Positions 8,301 through 16,436 of a DNA stretch of 64,000 nt are shown piece after piece. Positions within the stretch are counted from its first letter, which is position 1, and each line of letters begins with the position of its first letter. The position numbers and the translations under genes were made by a program. The DNA comes from Streptomyces asoensis (lineage in GTDB: Bacteria; Actinomycetota; Actinomycetes; Streptomycetales; Streptomycetaceae). The notes under the pieces were generated by a model that saw nothing but the letters and a program-made list of their open reading frames with translations, had not been told where the DNA came from and ran no database searches. Where the stretch lies: contig NZ_CP049838.1 in NCBI RefSeq assembly GCF_013085465.1, positions 8,804,001 to 8,868,000 on the forward strand. Reading direction: 5' to 3'.

Positions 8301-9598
8301 GTGCGGAGGTCCTTCCCGTACGCGCGGGTGTCCGTGCCGCGCAGGCGGTCGAGCAGGTCGTCGGCGGGGGTACGGCCCTTGAGGACGTACCGCTCCAGGT
8401 AGTCCGACACGGCGTCCGTCACCGCCTCGGTGGCGCCGAGGCGGGGCAGGGCCCGCAGAGCCGTGGTGAAGCAGGCGACGGCGACCTCGTGCAGCTCCGG
8501 GTCGGTCAGTCCGTACCGGGCCGCGTCGATCCACAGCGGATTGTGCGGGGCCGGCAGCGGCTGGGCCCGCTCGGCCAGCGGCTTCACCGCGCGATAGACG
8601 CTCTCGGCGGCCTCCGGATCGTCGAACAGCGCCGTCGTCACGGCGAGCGGCACGATCCAGCCGTCGTCGCCGGGCTGCGCGTCGATCATGCGCAGCTCCA
8701 GGTGCCCGCGTGGTCTGACCGGCGGGAACAGCGTGGTGAGGTGGTAGTCGAGATCCTCCCGGGTCGGTGCTCCCGTCCGGGTCCACTGCCGGAAGGTGAG
8801 CCGGTCGGGCACCTCCCACGGCCCGCTGTCGCGCCGTACGCACATCACCGGCGCGTCCAGCACATGCCGGGCCCAGGCCGCGCGCGGATCGCCGTCCAGG
8901 GCGGGTCCGCCCGCGCGGCCGGCGCCGATCTCCGTCCACAGCAGCTGCCGGGTGGAACGCCAGCCGGTGGGGGCGCCGCCGAGCAGCGGGGAGTTGGCGA
9001 AGGCCGCCACCAGGACGGCGCCGAGCGTGTGCGACAGCCACCAGCGCCGCCCGTGCCCCAGGGGGCCGGGCTCCTCGTACCCGGCGTCCAGGCAGACCTG
9101 CACGGAGGCCGAGGTGCACATCATGGCGCGGCCGGCCGGGCCCGTGCGGTCGAGGCACGCCTCCATGGCGTCGTAACGGGGCTCGTGGAGGAACCTGCGG
9201 GGTGTGCGCCAGGGGTCCGTGCCGTTGCCGGAGAGTACGAGACCCTGCTCGGCCAGGACCGCGCGGACGGCGGTCAGATCGGCGGAGACGGTGCCCACGC
9301 ACTCCATCAGGGAGGCGGCGGGCGGCGAGCTCAGTTCCAGCTGGCCGCCGGGTTCGACGGTGAGCGGTGAGCTCAGGGGCAGGGTGCGCAGTGCGGCGTA
9401 GGCCGCTTCGAGTCGTTCGGGTGTGACGGGGAGCCGCGGCTCGCGCAGCTCGTGGACGAGCCATTCCACCTCGACCCCGACGGTGCGAGGTGGTCCGGTC
9501 TTGAAACAGATGCCCCTGACCAGGGCCTCCACCTCGGCTTCGGTGAGGGCGCCGCGGGACGGGGTCTCGTCGGTACAGTCACTGACTGAGTCGGACAT
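8297..9598 (-). CDS. egtA: Glutamate-cysteine ligase EgtA
   Basis: A 433-residue ATP-dependent ligase making gamma-glutamylcysteine, the thiol donor for EgtB. GCS2-family features include GVEVEWLVHEL, LTVEPGGQLELSSPP, MMCTSASVQVCLDAG and HLELRMIDAQPGDDGW. The ATG at 9598 is preceded by a strong AGGAGG site at proper spacing and starts the operon; longer upstream starts run through non-conserved sequence. As the first gene of egtABCD its promoter should lie in the 308-bp gap before the PARG gene. Confidence 0.93.
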   Translation of the reverse strand: MSDSVSDCTDETPSRGALTEAEVEALVRGICFKTGPPRTVGVEVEWLVHELREPRLPVTPERLEAAYAALRTLPLSSPLTVEPGGQLELSSPPAASLMECVGTVSADLTAVRAVLAEQGLVLSGNGTDPWRTPRRFLHEPRYDAMEACLDRTGPAGRAMMCTSASVQVCLDAGYEEPGPLGHGRRWWLSHTLGAVLVAAFANSPLLGGAPTGWRSTRQLLWTEIGAGRAGGPALDGDPRAAWARHVLDAPVMCVRRDSGPWEVPDRLTFRQWTRTGAPTREDLDYHLTTLFPPVRPRGHLELRMIDAQPGDDGWIVPLAVTTALFDDPEAAESVYRAVKPLAERAQPLPAPHNPLWIDAARYGLTDPELHEVAVACFTTALRALPRLGATEAVTDAVSDYLERYVLKGRTPADDLLDRLRGTDTRAYGKDLRT

Positions 9599-9906
9599 GT
9601 CGGGATCCTCCTGAGATTCCACCATGCCACCGGTCCGGCCTCGGTGCGGCCGGACAGGCATCGCTCGTCCCACCCAAAACCCTCGAACGGATCCGCACAA
9701 GGGTACACAACCGTACATTCGGGACCGAGTTCGAGCTGTTTTCCAGGGGTTCCCGACCGGTCCGCGGAGTGTTTCCCGGCCCGGGAAACTCTGTTGCACG
9801 CGATGTCCAGGATCGCTCACGATGCGTGTATGAGCACGACGGGGGAGACGGGCGGGGCACGGGGGACGGCGCGGCGCGCGGCCATGGAGTCCACGGGGGT
9901 GGCCCC
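9599..9906. other. Divergent intergenic region, egtA / PARG
   Basis: 308 bp without an established gene. It holds a hairpin in the egtA leader (GTCCGGCC at 9633-9640 paired with 9648-9655), a 19-bp palindrome GTTTCCCGGCCCGGGAAAC at 9771-9789, and a possible 26-codon reading frame at 9830-9910. Promoters for both directions must be here, but no clear -35/-10 pair was recognised by eye. Confidence 0.5.
9771..9789. promoter_or_regulatory. 19-bp palindromic putative operator
   Basis: Nine-base arms GTTTCCCGG / CCGGGAAAC around a single central C, perfectly symmetric. It lies between egtA and the PARG gene and could control either. The cognate regulator is unknown. Confidence 0.4.
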
Positions 9907-9910
9907 ATGA
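9830..9910 (+). CDS. Possible 26-aa leader peptide coupled to PARG gene
   Basis: A short frame from ATG 9830 (MSTTGETGGARGT...) ends with TGA overlapping the ATG of the PARG gene (ATGA at 9907-9910). This is the geometry of translational coupling. It has no recognisable family and no strong ribosome-binding site, so it may be chance in GC-rich DNA. Confidence 0.2.
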   Translation: MSTTGETGGARGTARRAAMESTGVAP

Positions 9911-10767
9911 GCGCGCGGCTGCGCGGCATCGCGCGGGAGACGGAGGAGATCGTCGCGGCGGGGCGCTACCGCGCGTCCGACGGGCGCGAGGTGTCCCTCT
10001 CCGCGGCGATCGAGACCGCCCGGGTGGGGACGCGGATGGCGGGACCGGGTCCGGTCGAGGTGCCGGAGGGGCCGGCCGTGAACTCTCCGGCGCACGCCTT
10101 CGGTGACACGCTCGTCGAGGTCACCGGCGAGAGCAGCCTGGAGGCGGCCCGCCGGCTCGCCGACGCCGGCCCGGTCGCCGTGCTGAACTTCGCCTCCGCC
10201 CGCAATCCCGGCGGCGGCTACCTCAACGGGGCCCAGGCGCAGGAGGAGGCCCTGTGCCGGGCCTCCGCGCTGTACACGTGTCTGCTCGAGGCCCGCGAGT
10301 TCTACGACCACCACCGCGCCCACCGCGACCCGTTCTACACGGACCGCGTCATCCACTCACCGGCCGTGCCCGTCTTCCGCGACGACCGGGGCCGTCTGCT
10401 CGACGAGCCCTACGGCGTCGGCTTTCTGACGGCCGCCGCCCCGAACGCGGGCGTGGTGCTGCGGACGGCCCCGGAGCGCGCGTCCGAGTTGCCGGGTGCG
10501 TTGGCCGTCCGGGCCGGGCGGGTCCTGGAGACCGCCGCCGCGCACGGCTACCGGCGCCTGGTGCTGGGCGCGTGGGGCTGCGGGGTGTTCCGCAACGACC
10601 CCGCGCAGGTGGCGGGGGCGTTCCGGGCGCTGCTCGGCCCCGGCGGGCGGTTCGAGCGTACGTTCGATCATGTGGCGTTCGGGGTGCTGGACCGGACGCC
10701 GGGAAGCGTGGTGCTGGGCGCTTTCGAGAGGGTGTTCGACCGGAAGGGCCCTCAGGTCCAGCCGTAG
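9907..10767 (+). CDS. Microbial-type poly(ADP-ribose) glycohydrolase (TIGR02452 family)
   Basis: A 286-residue macrodomain-fold protein. It carries the PARG signature: NFASARNPGGGYLNGAQAQ at 94-112, giving GGG at 102-104 and catalytic Q112-E113-E114, plus GVGFLTAAAPNAG and GAWGCGVFRNDP in the C-terminal half. Enzymes of this type remove ADP-ribose polymers or ADP-ribose marks from proteins; several Streptomyces and phage-linked copies are known, but no ADP-ribosyltransferase is visible in this window. The ATG at 9907 was chosen because homologues start with an equivalent LRGIARETEEI helix. Its 3' end overlaps the opposite-strand MazF-like gene by 16 bp. Confidence 0.88.
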   Translation: MSARLRGIARETEEIVAAGRYRASDGREVSLSAAIETARVGTRMAGPGPVEVPEGPAVNSPAHAFGDTLVEVTGESSLEAARRLADAGPVAVLNFASARNPGGGYLNGAQAQEEALCRASALYTCLLEAREFYDHHRAHRDPFYTDRVIHSPAVPVFRDDRGRLLDEPYGVGFLTAAAPNAGVVLRTAPERASELPGALAVRAGRVLETAAAHGYRRLVLGAWGCGVFRNDPAQVAGAFRALLGPGGRFERTFDHVAFGVLDRTPGSVVLGAFERVFDRKGPQVQP

Positions 10768-11198
10768 CGCTCGTGCAGGCGGTGCCGGACCAGGTTGAAC
10801 CGCATCCGGTCCAGCGCGCAGGCCTCACGGCGCATGCCGTCCTCGTGCAGCCGCAGAACGCGGTCGACGTCCACCCAGGAGTCCCGCCCGGACCGGTCCC
10901 AGGGCCCGCCGCCGATCGGCACCCACTCGCGGTCGCCGTCGTGCCGCTTGCTCGACAGCTGTACGGCGAGGAAGGTCCCGCCCGCCTCCCGGGCGACGAC
11001 GAGCACCGGGCGGTCCTTGCCCCGGCCGTCGTTCTCCTCGAAGGGCACCCAGGTCCAGACGATCTCGCCGGGGTCCGGGTCGCCGTCGTGGGCGGGGGAG
11101 TACTCGGTGCGCACCCGGCCGACCTCGCGGGGGTCGGCCTCGGTGGTGGCGGAGGGGCCGGAGCGGCCCGGGACGTCTTCATCGGTAAACGCGGTCAC
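10752..11198 (-). CDS. PemK/MazF-family toxin-like protein, no antitoxin beside it
   Basis: A 148-residue protein whose core (PGEIVWTWVPFEE, KDRPVLVVAREA, LAVQLSSKRHDGD) matches the PemK/MazF endoribonuclease fold. Streptomyces carries many such solitary PemK-like proteins. No antitoxin-sized gene precedes it; the next gene upstream on the strand is flotillin. The GTG start at 11198 lies inside an inverted repeat and lacks a clear Shine-Dalgarno site, so its translation may be low or controlled. RNase activity cannot be confirmed from sequence. Confidence 0.72.
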   Translation of the reverse strand: MTAFTDEDVPGRSGPSATTEADPREVGRVRTEYSPAHDGDPDPGEIVWTWVPFEENDGRGKDRPVLVVAREAGGTFLAVQLSSKRHDGDREWVPIGGGPWDRSGRDSWVDVDRVLRLHEDGMRREACALDRMRFNLVRHRLHERYGWT

Positions 11199-11228
11199 GG
11201 GGGCACCCTAAGGGGTACCCCCGTGACC
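11193..11228. repeat. 15-bp inverted repeat covering the start codon of the MazF-like gene
   Basis: Arm GGTCACGGGGGCACC (11193-11207) pairs with GGTACCCCCGTGACC (11214-11228) with one mismatch and a 6-nt loop. The GTG start codon (11196-11198) lies in the stem. It may end flotillin transcription, hide the MazF-like start in mRNA, or bind a repressor. Confidence 0.6.
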
Positions 11229-11242
11229 ACTTCGTCAGCGGT

Positions 11243-12625
11243 TCACTTCTCCTCGACCGGCACACGCTGCGACGCCGGGTTCGCCGTCCCGTTGAGGGAG
11301 GAAGTCCCGTTCACCGCCTGCCCGTTCTGGTTCATCGAGGAGAGCAGCTGACGGGCCAGCCCCAGCCCCGTCCCGCCCATGGTGAGCGCCTTGGCCAACA
11401 TGTCGGCCACGCCGTCGGCGCCGTTGAGCACCACCATGTTGTCGACGTTGCCGAAGGCGGACGCGCCCGCCTGGACGATCTCCGGCCACTTCTCCGCGAG
11501 TTGCTGTGCGACGACGGCCTCCTGGTTCTCGGCGAGGGCGGCGGCGCGGGCCTTGATCGCGTCGGCCTCGGCGAGGCCCTGGGCCCGGTTCGCCTCGGCC
11601 TTCGCCAGGCCCTTCGCCTGCGTGGCGGCGGCCTCCGCCTCACCGGTGGACCGGGTCTCCGTCGCCTTGGCCTCGGCCGCCGAGATCCGGGCGTCGCGCT
11701 CGGCCTCGGCCAGCGTCCGCTTCTCGTACGCCTTGGCGTCGGCCGGCTTGCGGACATCGGCCTGGAGCTGCTGCTCGCGCCGCTGCGCCTCCAGTTCGGC
11801 GACCCGGGTCTCCTGGACCACGACCTCCTGGCGGGCCGCGGCGTCGGCGAGCGGTCCGGCCTGGCGGGCCTTGGCGTTGGCCTTGTCCTGTTCGGCCTGG
11901 TACCCGGCCTTGAGGATCTCGCTGTCCCGGGTGGCCTCGGCCATCCGCCCGAACGCCAGCTGCTCGGCCTCGGTGGCGAGCCGGTCGGCCTCCGCCTGCG
12001 CGATGCGCGCGTCCCGCCGCACGGCCGCCAGATGCGGGGCGGACAGGTTCTTGATGTACCCGGTCGGGTCCTCGATCTCGTGGATCTGGAGCGAGTCCAC
12101 GATCAGGCCCAGTTTCTCCATCTCCGTGCCGCACGCGGCACGGGCCTGCCCGGTCAGCTTCTCCCGGTCGCGGATCATGTCCTCGACCGTCAAGCCGCCG
12201 ACGATGGCCCGCAGATGACCGGCGAACACGGTGTGGACGCGCTCGGCCATCAGCTTCTGCTGGTCGAGGAAGCGGCGGGCCGCGTTGGCGATCGACACGA
12301 AGTCGTCGCCCACCTTGAAGATGACCACGCCCCGCACCTTCAGCGGAATGCCCTGGTGGGTGACGCAGTCCACGTGCAGTTCCGTCTGGTTCAGGTCGAG
12401 CGAGAGCTTGCGCACGGCCTGCATGCCGGGCGTCACGAGCGTGCCGCGCCCGGTGACGATCCGGAAGCCCATTCCCTCCTCGAGCCCCTCCAGCTTGTGC
12501 TTCGAACCAGAGATGATGAGCGCCTCGTTGGGCTCCGCGACCCGCCACATCAACTTGAACGCACCGATCAGGACGAGGACGGCGCCGATTGCCGCCCCGA
12601 CGATGAGACCGACTTCCATGGGCAT
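11243..12625 (-). CDS. Flotillin-family membrane scaffold (SPFH domain)
   Basis: A 460-residue flotillin. One N-terminal membrane segment (about residues 5-24, GLIVGAAIGAVLVLIGAF), an SPFH domain (LIISGSKHKLEGLEEG, VVIFKVGDDFVSI, DPTGYIKNLSAPHLA) and a long Ala/Glu-rich coiled coil (about 210-385) ending in a Gln/Asn-rich tail. Flotillins organise fluid membrane domains and typically pair with an NfeD protein; here a small NfeD-like gene lies 135 bp upstream. A second in-frame ATG two codons downstream is also possible. Confidence 0.93.
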   Translation of the reverse strand: MPMEVGLIVGAAIGAVLVLIGAFKLMWRVAEPNEALIISGSKHKLEGLEEGMGFRIVTGRGTLVTPGMQAVRKLSLDLNQTELHVDCVTHQGIPLKVRGVVIFKVGDDFVSIANAARRFLDQQKLMAERVHTVFAGHLRAIVGGLTVEDMIRDREKLTGQARAACGTEMEKLGLIVDSLQIHEIEDPTGYIKNLSAPHLAAVRRDARIAQAEADRLATEAEQLAFGRMAEATRDSEILKAGYQAEQDKANAKARQAGPLADAAARQEVVVQETRVAELEAQRREQQLQADVRKPADAKAYEKRTLAEAERDARISAAEAKATETRSTGEAEAAATQAKGLAKAEANRAQGLAEADAIKARAAALAENQEAVVAQQLAEKWPEIVQAGASAFGNVDNMVVLNGADGVADMLAKALTMGGTGLGLARQLLSSMNQNGQAVNGTSSLNGTANPASQRVPVEEK

Positions 12626-12760
12626 GCACTCCCCCGGTGCAGGGTGCCCTCGGGCACCGAACGTAACGGGAGTGTGGGCCCGCGCACGAGCCGTGTACAG
12701 ACAGGGCCGAACCGCTGTTGCCCGCTTGGTACATACGGCACACGACGGGCACGTGCCGCT

Positions 12761-12979
12761 TCAACCGCCGTACATCGCCGCGACATAGACCGTCCGCGGC
12801 GGAAGGTACTCCACCACCGTCACCATCGTCCCCCGCTCGATGCGTTCCGTGCCGGCGGCGGCGTAGGCCAGGAAGTGCTCCGCGCCGCCGCGCACGCGGA
12901 CGATCACCTCGCCGACGAGCCCGGGCCCGACCGTTCCGGTGACCCGCCCCATGAGCCCGACCATCGACGTATCGTCCAT
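12761..12979 (-). CDS. Small NfeD-type OB-fold protein
   Basis: A 72-residue protein (MDDTSMVGLMGRVTGTVGPG...) resembling only the C-terminal OB-fold domain of NfeD proteins: repeated GRVTG/GEVIVRV beta strands and VTVVEYLPPRTVYV at the end. It has no membrane segment or protease domain, unlike full NfeD. The ATG at 12979 is 2 bp after the amidase stop and the flotillin gene follows, so an amidase-nfeD-flotillin transcription unit is likely. Confidence 0.7.
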   Translation of the reverse strand: MDDTSMVGLMGRVTGTVGPGLVGEVIVRVRGGAEHFLAYAAAGTERIERGTMVTVVEYLPPRTVYVAAMYGG

Positions 12980-12981
12980 GG

Positions 12982-14430
12982 TCACAGAGTAGGGGCGGAA
13001 CGCCCTTCCACCGCAGGGCTTTCCACGGTGACCGGCTCCGGCGGCCACATCTCGTGCCAGCGCCGTTGCGCCTCCAGCTGCGCGGCGAGCGAGATCAGCA
13101 GCGGCTCGCTGTTCGCCGGGCCGAGCAGCTGCGCCCCGACCGGCAGCCCGCCGGGCGCGAAGCCCGCGGGGACGTTGACGCCGGGCCAGCCCAGCACGTT
13201 CCACGGCCAGGCGTAGGGGCAGGCGGCGATCATCGCGCGGTCGGTGGCGAATCCGCTCAGGTGCAGCATGGCCCCGATGCGGGGCGGGGGAGCGGCCGTC
13301 GTCGGCGCGAGGATCACGTCGTACTTGTCGAAGAAACCCCCGATACGGCGGTGCAGGACGGCCTCCGCGCGCCGGGCGGCCCGCAGCGGGACCCCGCCCA
13401 GCAGCCGGCCCAGCCGGGCGGCGCCCCGGGTGCGCCGGTCGAGAAGCGCGGGGAAAGGGGCCTCGGCGACCCGCTCGGCGATGCCCGCGGTCGCCCGGGG
13501 CACGAAGGTGAGGCCGATCTGTCCGTACGGCGGGTCGGCCTCCTCGACGGTGTGCCCGAGGCCCGCCAGCGTCTCGGCGACTTCGAGGACGCGGGCGCGC
13601 ACCTCGGGGCGCAGCCGGGCGGGTACGGCGGTGAACGGGGGCTTCAGCGACAGCGCGATCCGCAGCCGGCCGGGGTCACGGCCCACCGCCGCCGAGGCGT
13701 CGACGGCGGGCGGCCGGTGCGGGTCGTGCGCGTGGTTGCCGCTCGCCGCGTCGAGCAGCAGCGCCGCGTCCGCGACCGTACGGGCCAGCGTGCCGTTGAC
13801 GGTGATGCCGTGGAAGGACTCGCCGCGCGGCCAGGTCGAGACCCGGCCGCGCTGCGGCTTGATGCCGACCAGATGCGTCCAGGAGGCGGGGATGCGGACC
13901 GAGCCGGCCCCGTCCGAGCCGAGCGCGGCCGGCACCAGACCCGCCGCGACCGCGGCCGCCGAACCGCCGGAGGAGCCGCCCGGGGTGTGCTCGGTGCTCC
14001 ACGGGTTGCGGGTCGCACCGAAGGCCGGGCCCTCGGTGAACGGCCACTGTCCCAGCTCGCAGGTGTTGGTCTTGCCGACGATCACGGCCCCGGCGGCGCG
14101 CAGCCGCCGTACCGCCTCGCCGTCCTCGGTGACCGTGGGGTGCACGCCCTGACAGCCGAAGGCGGTCGGCTCGCCCGCCACGTCCATGTCGTCCTTGACG
14201 GCGACGGGGACTCCGAGCAGCGGCCGCCGGCCCCCGGCCGCCAACTCCCGGTCGGCCGCGTCGGCTTCGGCGAGCGCTGCCTCGGCCCGGATGATCCGGA
14301 AGGCGTTGAGGGTGCTCTGGCTCGCGTCGATCCGGGCGAGGGTCCGCTCGACGAGCGTGCGGGAGGACACCTCGCCCTCGGCCAGCGCGCGGGCGGTGGC
14401 CGTCAGGCCTGCGGCACGGTCGGGCGTCAT
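12982..14430 (-). CDS. Amidase (amidase signature family)
   Basis: A 482-residue amidase-signature hydrolase with the full Ser-cisSer-Lys triad: K79 (GVPVAVKDDMDVAG), S153 (GGSSGGS) and nucleophile S177 (GSDGAGSVRIPAS). The C-terminal half has FFDKYDVILAPTTAAPPP and LPVGAQLLGP. Substrate is unknown; these enzymes hydrolyse diverse small amides. No GatB/GatC neighbours, so it is not the tRNA amidotransferase. The ATG at 14430 precedes the first conserved helix; longer frames upstream enter the GH43 promoter region. Confidence 0.92.
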   Translation of the reverse strand: MTPDRAAGLTATARALAEGEVSSRTLVERTLARIDASQSTLNAFRIIRAEAALAEADAADRELAAGGRRPLLGVPVAVKDDMDVAGEPTAFGCQGVHPTVTEDGEAVRRLRAAGAVIVGKTNTCELGQWPFTEGPAFGATRNPWSTEHTPGGSSGGSAAAVAAGLVPAALGSDGAGSVRIPASWTHLVGIKPQRGRVSTWPRGESFHGITVNGTLARTVADAALLLDAASGNHAHDPHRPPAVDASAAVGRDPGRLRIALSLKPPFTAVPARLRPEVRARVLEVAETLAGLGHTVEEADPPYGQIGLTFVPRATAGIAERVAEAPFPALLDRRTRGAARLGRLLGGVPLRAARRAEAVLHRRIGGFFDKYDVILAPTTAAPPPRIGAMLHLSGFATDRAMIAACPYAWPWNVLGWPGVNVPAGFAPGGLPVGAQLLGPANSEPLLISLAAQLEAQRRWHEMWPPEPVTVESPAVEGRSAPTL

Positions 14431-14630
14431 GCGGGGCACCTCCGGGACGACGATGTCTACCGCACGGTAACGTCTGGCGGCCCGGCGGTGGAACGGCGCG
14501 CGGACGGAGAGGGTTTGACCGTCCGCCACAAGGGCGGCGGCCCGCCCCGCCACAGACGTCCCACAGGCATCGTCCGTTCCTGCGCAAAGGATTGACGTGT
14601 TCCTGCCTCGCCCCTACCTTCTGATCGACT

Positions 14631-14657
14631 TTCCGAACTTTGTTCGGAATTTCGAAC
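14631..14657. promoter_or_regulatory. Cluster of three CGAAC half-sites upstream of GH43 gene
   Basis: TTCCGAACTTTGTTCGGAA (14631-14649) is a perfect inverted repeat with an 8-bp arm, and its right arm forms a second dyad (GTTCG-N6-CGAAC, 14642-14657). CGAAC/GTTCG boxes thus occur at 14634, 14642 and 14653, 22 bp before the start codon of the secreted glycosidase, as expected for a carbohydrate-responsive repressor site. Confidence 0.55.
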
Positions 14658-14679
14658 CTTGAGCCGTAGGAGAGCCGCC

Positions 14680-16068
14680 ATGACGACCCGTCCCCCCGCC
14701 CCGTCCCGCCGTGCCCTGCTGCGCGCGATGGCCGTCCTGCCCGCCACGGCACTCGTGCTCGGCGAAGCGCCCGGCCTGCTCGGCACGGCCCTGGCCGCCG
14801 CACCGGCCGCCGGTTCGGCCACCCGCTACACGATCGTGCCGTTCCTCAACAGCGACGACGGAACGGTGAACGTCTACCAGTCCGACGACGCCACCGACTT
14901 CCGGCTGGTGCAGTCCTCCGCCTACACCCCGCCGAGCAACCGCATCCGCGACGCGAGCGTCTTCAAGCACACCAACGGCTACTACTACGTCACCTACACC
15001 ACCCACACCTGGCAGGACGCCAGCACCACCATCGGCTTCGCCCGCAGCTCCGACCGGGTCAACTGGACGTTCCTGTACGACTACACGGTCCCGATCGCCA
15101 ACCTCTCCCGCGCCTGGGCGCCGGAGTGGTTCGTCGACAGCGACGGCAGCGTCAACGTCATCGTGTCCTGCTCGGTGACCAGCGACGAGTGGATCTTCAC
15201 CCCGTATCTGCTGAAGGCCACCAACTCCGCGCTCACCGCCTGGAGTTCACCGGTCGCCCTGTCCGGCATCGGGCCGAACCACATCGACACCTACATCGTG
15301 AAGGTCGGCTCGACCTACCACGCGTTCACGAAGAACGAGACGGCGAAGTACATCGAGTACGGCACGGCGTCGAGCCTGGCCGGCCCCTACACGATCACCA
15401 GGACAGGTGACTGGGCGGGCTGGGGCAGCTACCGCGAGGGCCCGTCCGTCATCCAGCTCGACAACGGCGCCTGGCGGATCTTCTTCGACGGCTACGGCGA
15501 CGGCAACTACTACTGGAGCGACAGCTACGACTCCTTCGCCACCTGGAGCGCGCCCAAGGCGCTGCCCGGCATCTCCGGCACGGCACGCCACTTCACGGTC
15601 ATCAAGGAGACGGTGACCGGTGGCCCCACCCTCACGAAGAACGTCACCCGCTCCCTCCGGTCCGCCAACTACACCACCCGCTACTGGCAGGAGCAGTCCG
15701 CCCTGCTCAACCTGCCCGTGGTGACCAGCTCCAGCACCACCGCCGAGAAGCAGGCGTCCACCTTCACCGTCGTGGCGGGCCTCGCCGACGCGAACGCGTA
15801 CTCCTTCCGCGACGCCGCCGGCAACTACCTGCGCCACTACTCCTTCCGGGGCCGCTTCGACGCCAACGACGGCACGGCGTCCTTCGCGAAGGACGCCACC
15901 TTCATCGCCCGGACGGGATCGGCGAGCGGTTCGGTCCGCTTCGAGTCGTACAACTACCCCGGCTACTACCTGCGCCACTACAACTACCAGCTCCGGGTGG
16001 AACAGCCCGACGGCACGGACCTGTTCCGCCAGGACAGCTCCTTCGTGGCGGCGACCGCCTGGGCCTGA
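14680..16068 (+). CDS. Secreted GH43-like arabinosidase with AbfB (CBM42) domain
   Basis: A 462-residue exported glycosidase. Residues 1-47 form a twin-arginine signal (PSRRALLRAM, then a hydrophobic stretch ending ALAAAP). Residues about 50-325 read as the five-bladed beta-propeller of GH43/62-type arabinan or arabinoxylan enzymes (RIRDASVFKHTNGYYYVTYT, RAWAPEWFVDSDGS, GSYREGPSVIQLDNG). The last about 130 residues (SFRDAAGNYLRHYSFRGRF, NYPGYYLRHYNYQLRV) are an arabinose-binding AbfB domain. ATG at 14680 has AGGAG seven bases upstream. Likely acts on plant-wall arabinose side chains; which one cannot be told. Confidence 0.88.
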   Translation: MTTRPPAPSRRALLRAMAVLPATALVLGEAPGLLGTALAAAPAAGSATRYTIVPFLNSDDGTVNVYQSDDATDFRLVQSSAYTPPSNRIRDASVFKHTNGYYYVTYTTHTWQDASTTIGFARSSDRVNWTFLYDYTVPIANLSRAWAPEWFVDSDGSVNVIVSCSVTSDEWIFTPYLLKATNSALTAWSSPVALSGIGPNHIDTYIVKVGSTYHAFTKNETAKYIEYGTASSLAGPYTITRTGDWAGWGSYREGPSVIQLDNGAWRIFFDGYGDGNYYWSDSYDSFATWSAPKALPGISGTARHFTVIKETVTGGPTLTKNVTRSLRSANYTTRYWQEQSALLNLPVVTSSSTTAEKQASTFTVVAGLADANAYSFRDAAGNYLRHYSFRGRFDANDGTASFAKDATFIARTGSASGSVRFESYNYPGYYLRHYNYQLRVEQPDGTDLFRQDSSFVAATAWA

Positions 16069-16436
16069 GCCGCCTCCTGCTCACTCCCTGCTCACCCCGC
16101 CGCTCACCCTGCTCACTTTCCTGCGCGCCCACGAGAGGCCCGCGGTCGATGCGACCGCGGGCCTCCGCCGTCCGGGCGTCCCTCGAGGAGGCCCGGAGGA
16201 CCAAGCCAGAAACCCTCGAAGGTCCGTCATTTGACATTGCGGCTTCTTTAACGTTCACGAATGATCGGGACAGGTGAGACCCGCCGCACGGCGCGGACCG
16301 CATTCGGCCGCCGCGCCGCATGTGGCCACGGGGGGCCGGGGTCTCGGGAAAACGGGGGGACCACCCTCATGACGTCCATCGCCCTGGCCCCGTGCCCAGG
16401 TCGGGTCCATGGAAAGGTGATGGAGAGGATGACGTC
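16069..16436. other. Intergenic region between GH43 and LuxR-type genes
   Basis: 368 bp with no gene. It contains the GH43 terminator (16135-16165) and then a TTGACA hexamer at 16231-16236 in unusually AT-rich sequence, a likely -35 element for the regulator gene, although no convincing -10 at 17 bp was found. GGAGAGG directly before the ATG at 16437 is the ribosome-binding site. Confidence 0.5.
16135..16165. terminator. Strong hairpin terminator after GH43 gene
   Basis: Arms GAGGCCCGCGGTCG (16135-16148) and the exact complement (16152-16165) with a 3-nt ATG loop: a 14-bp perfect GC-rich stem 66 bp after the glycosidase stop codon. Confidence 0.75.

Noticed and set aside
10752..11198. Classical toxin-antitoxin pair
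   Set aside because: A PemK/MazF-like gene is present but no antitoxin gene overlaps or precedes it; the upstream gene is flotillin.
14631..14657. LexA (SOS) box before the GH43 gene
   Set aside because: The CGAAC/GTTCG half-sites are there but spaced by 3 nt instead of the required 4, and the gene is a glycosidase.
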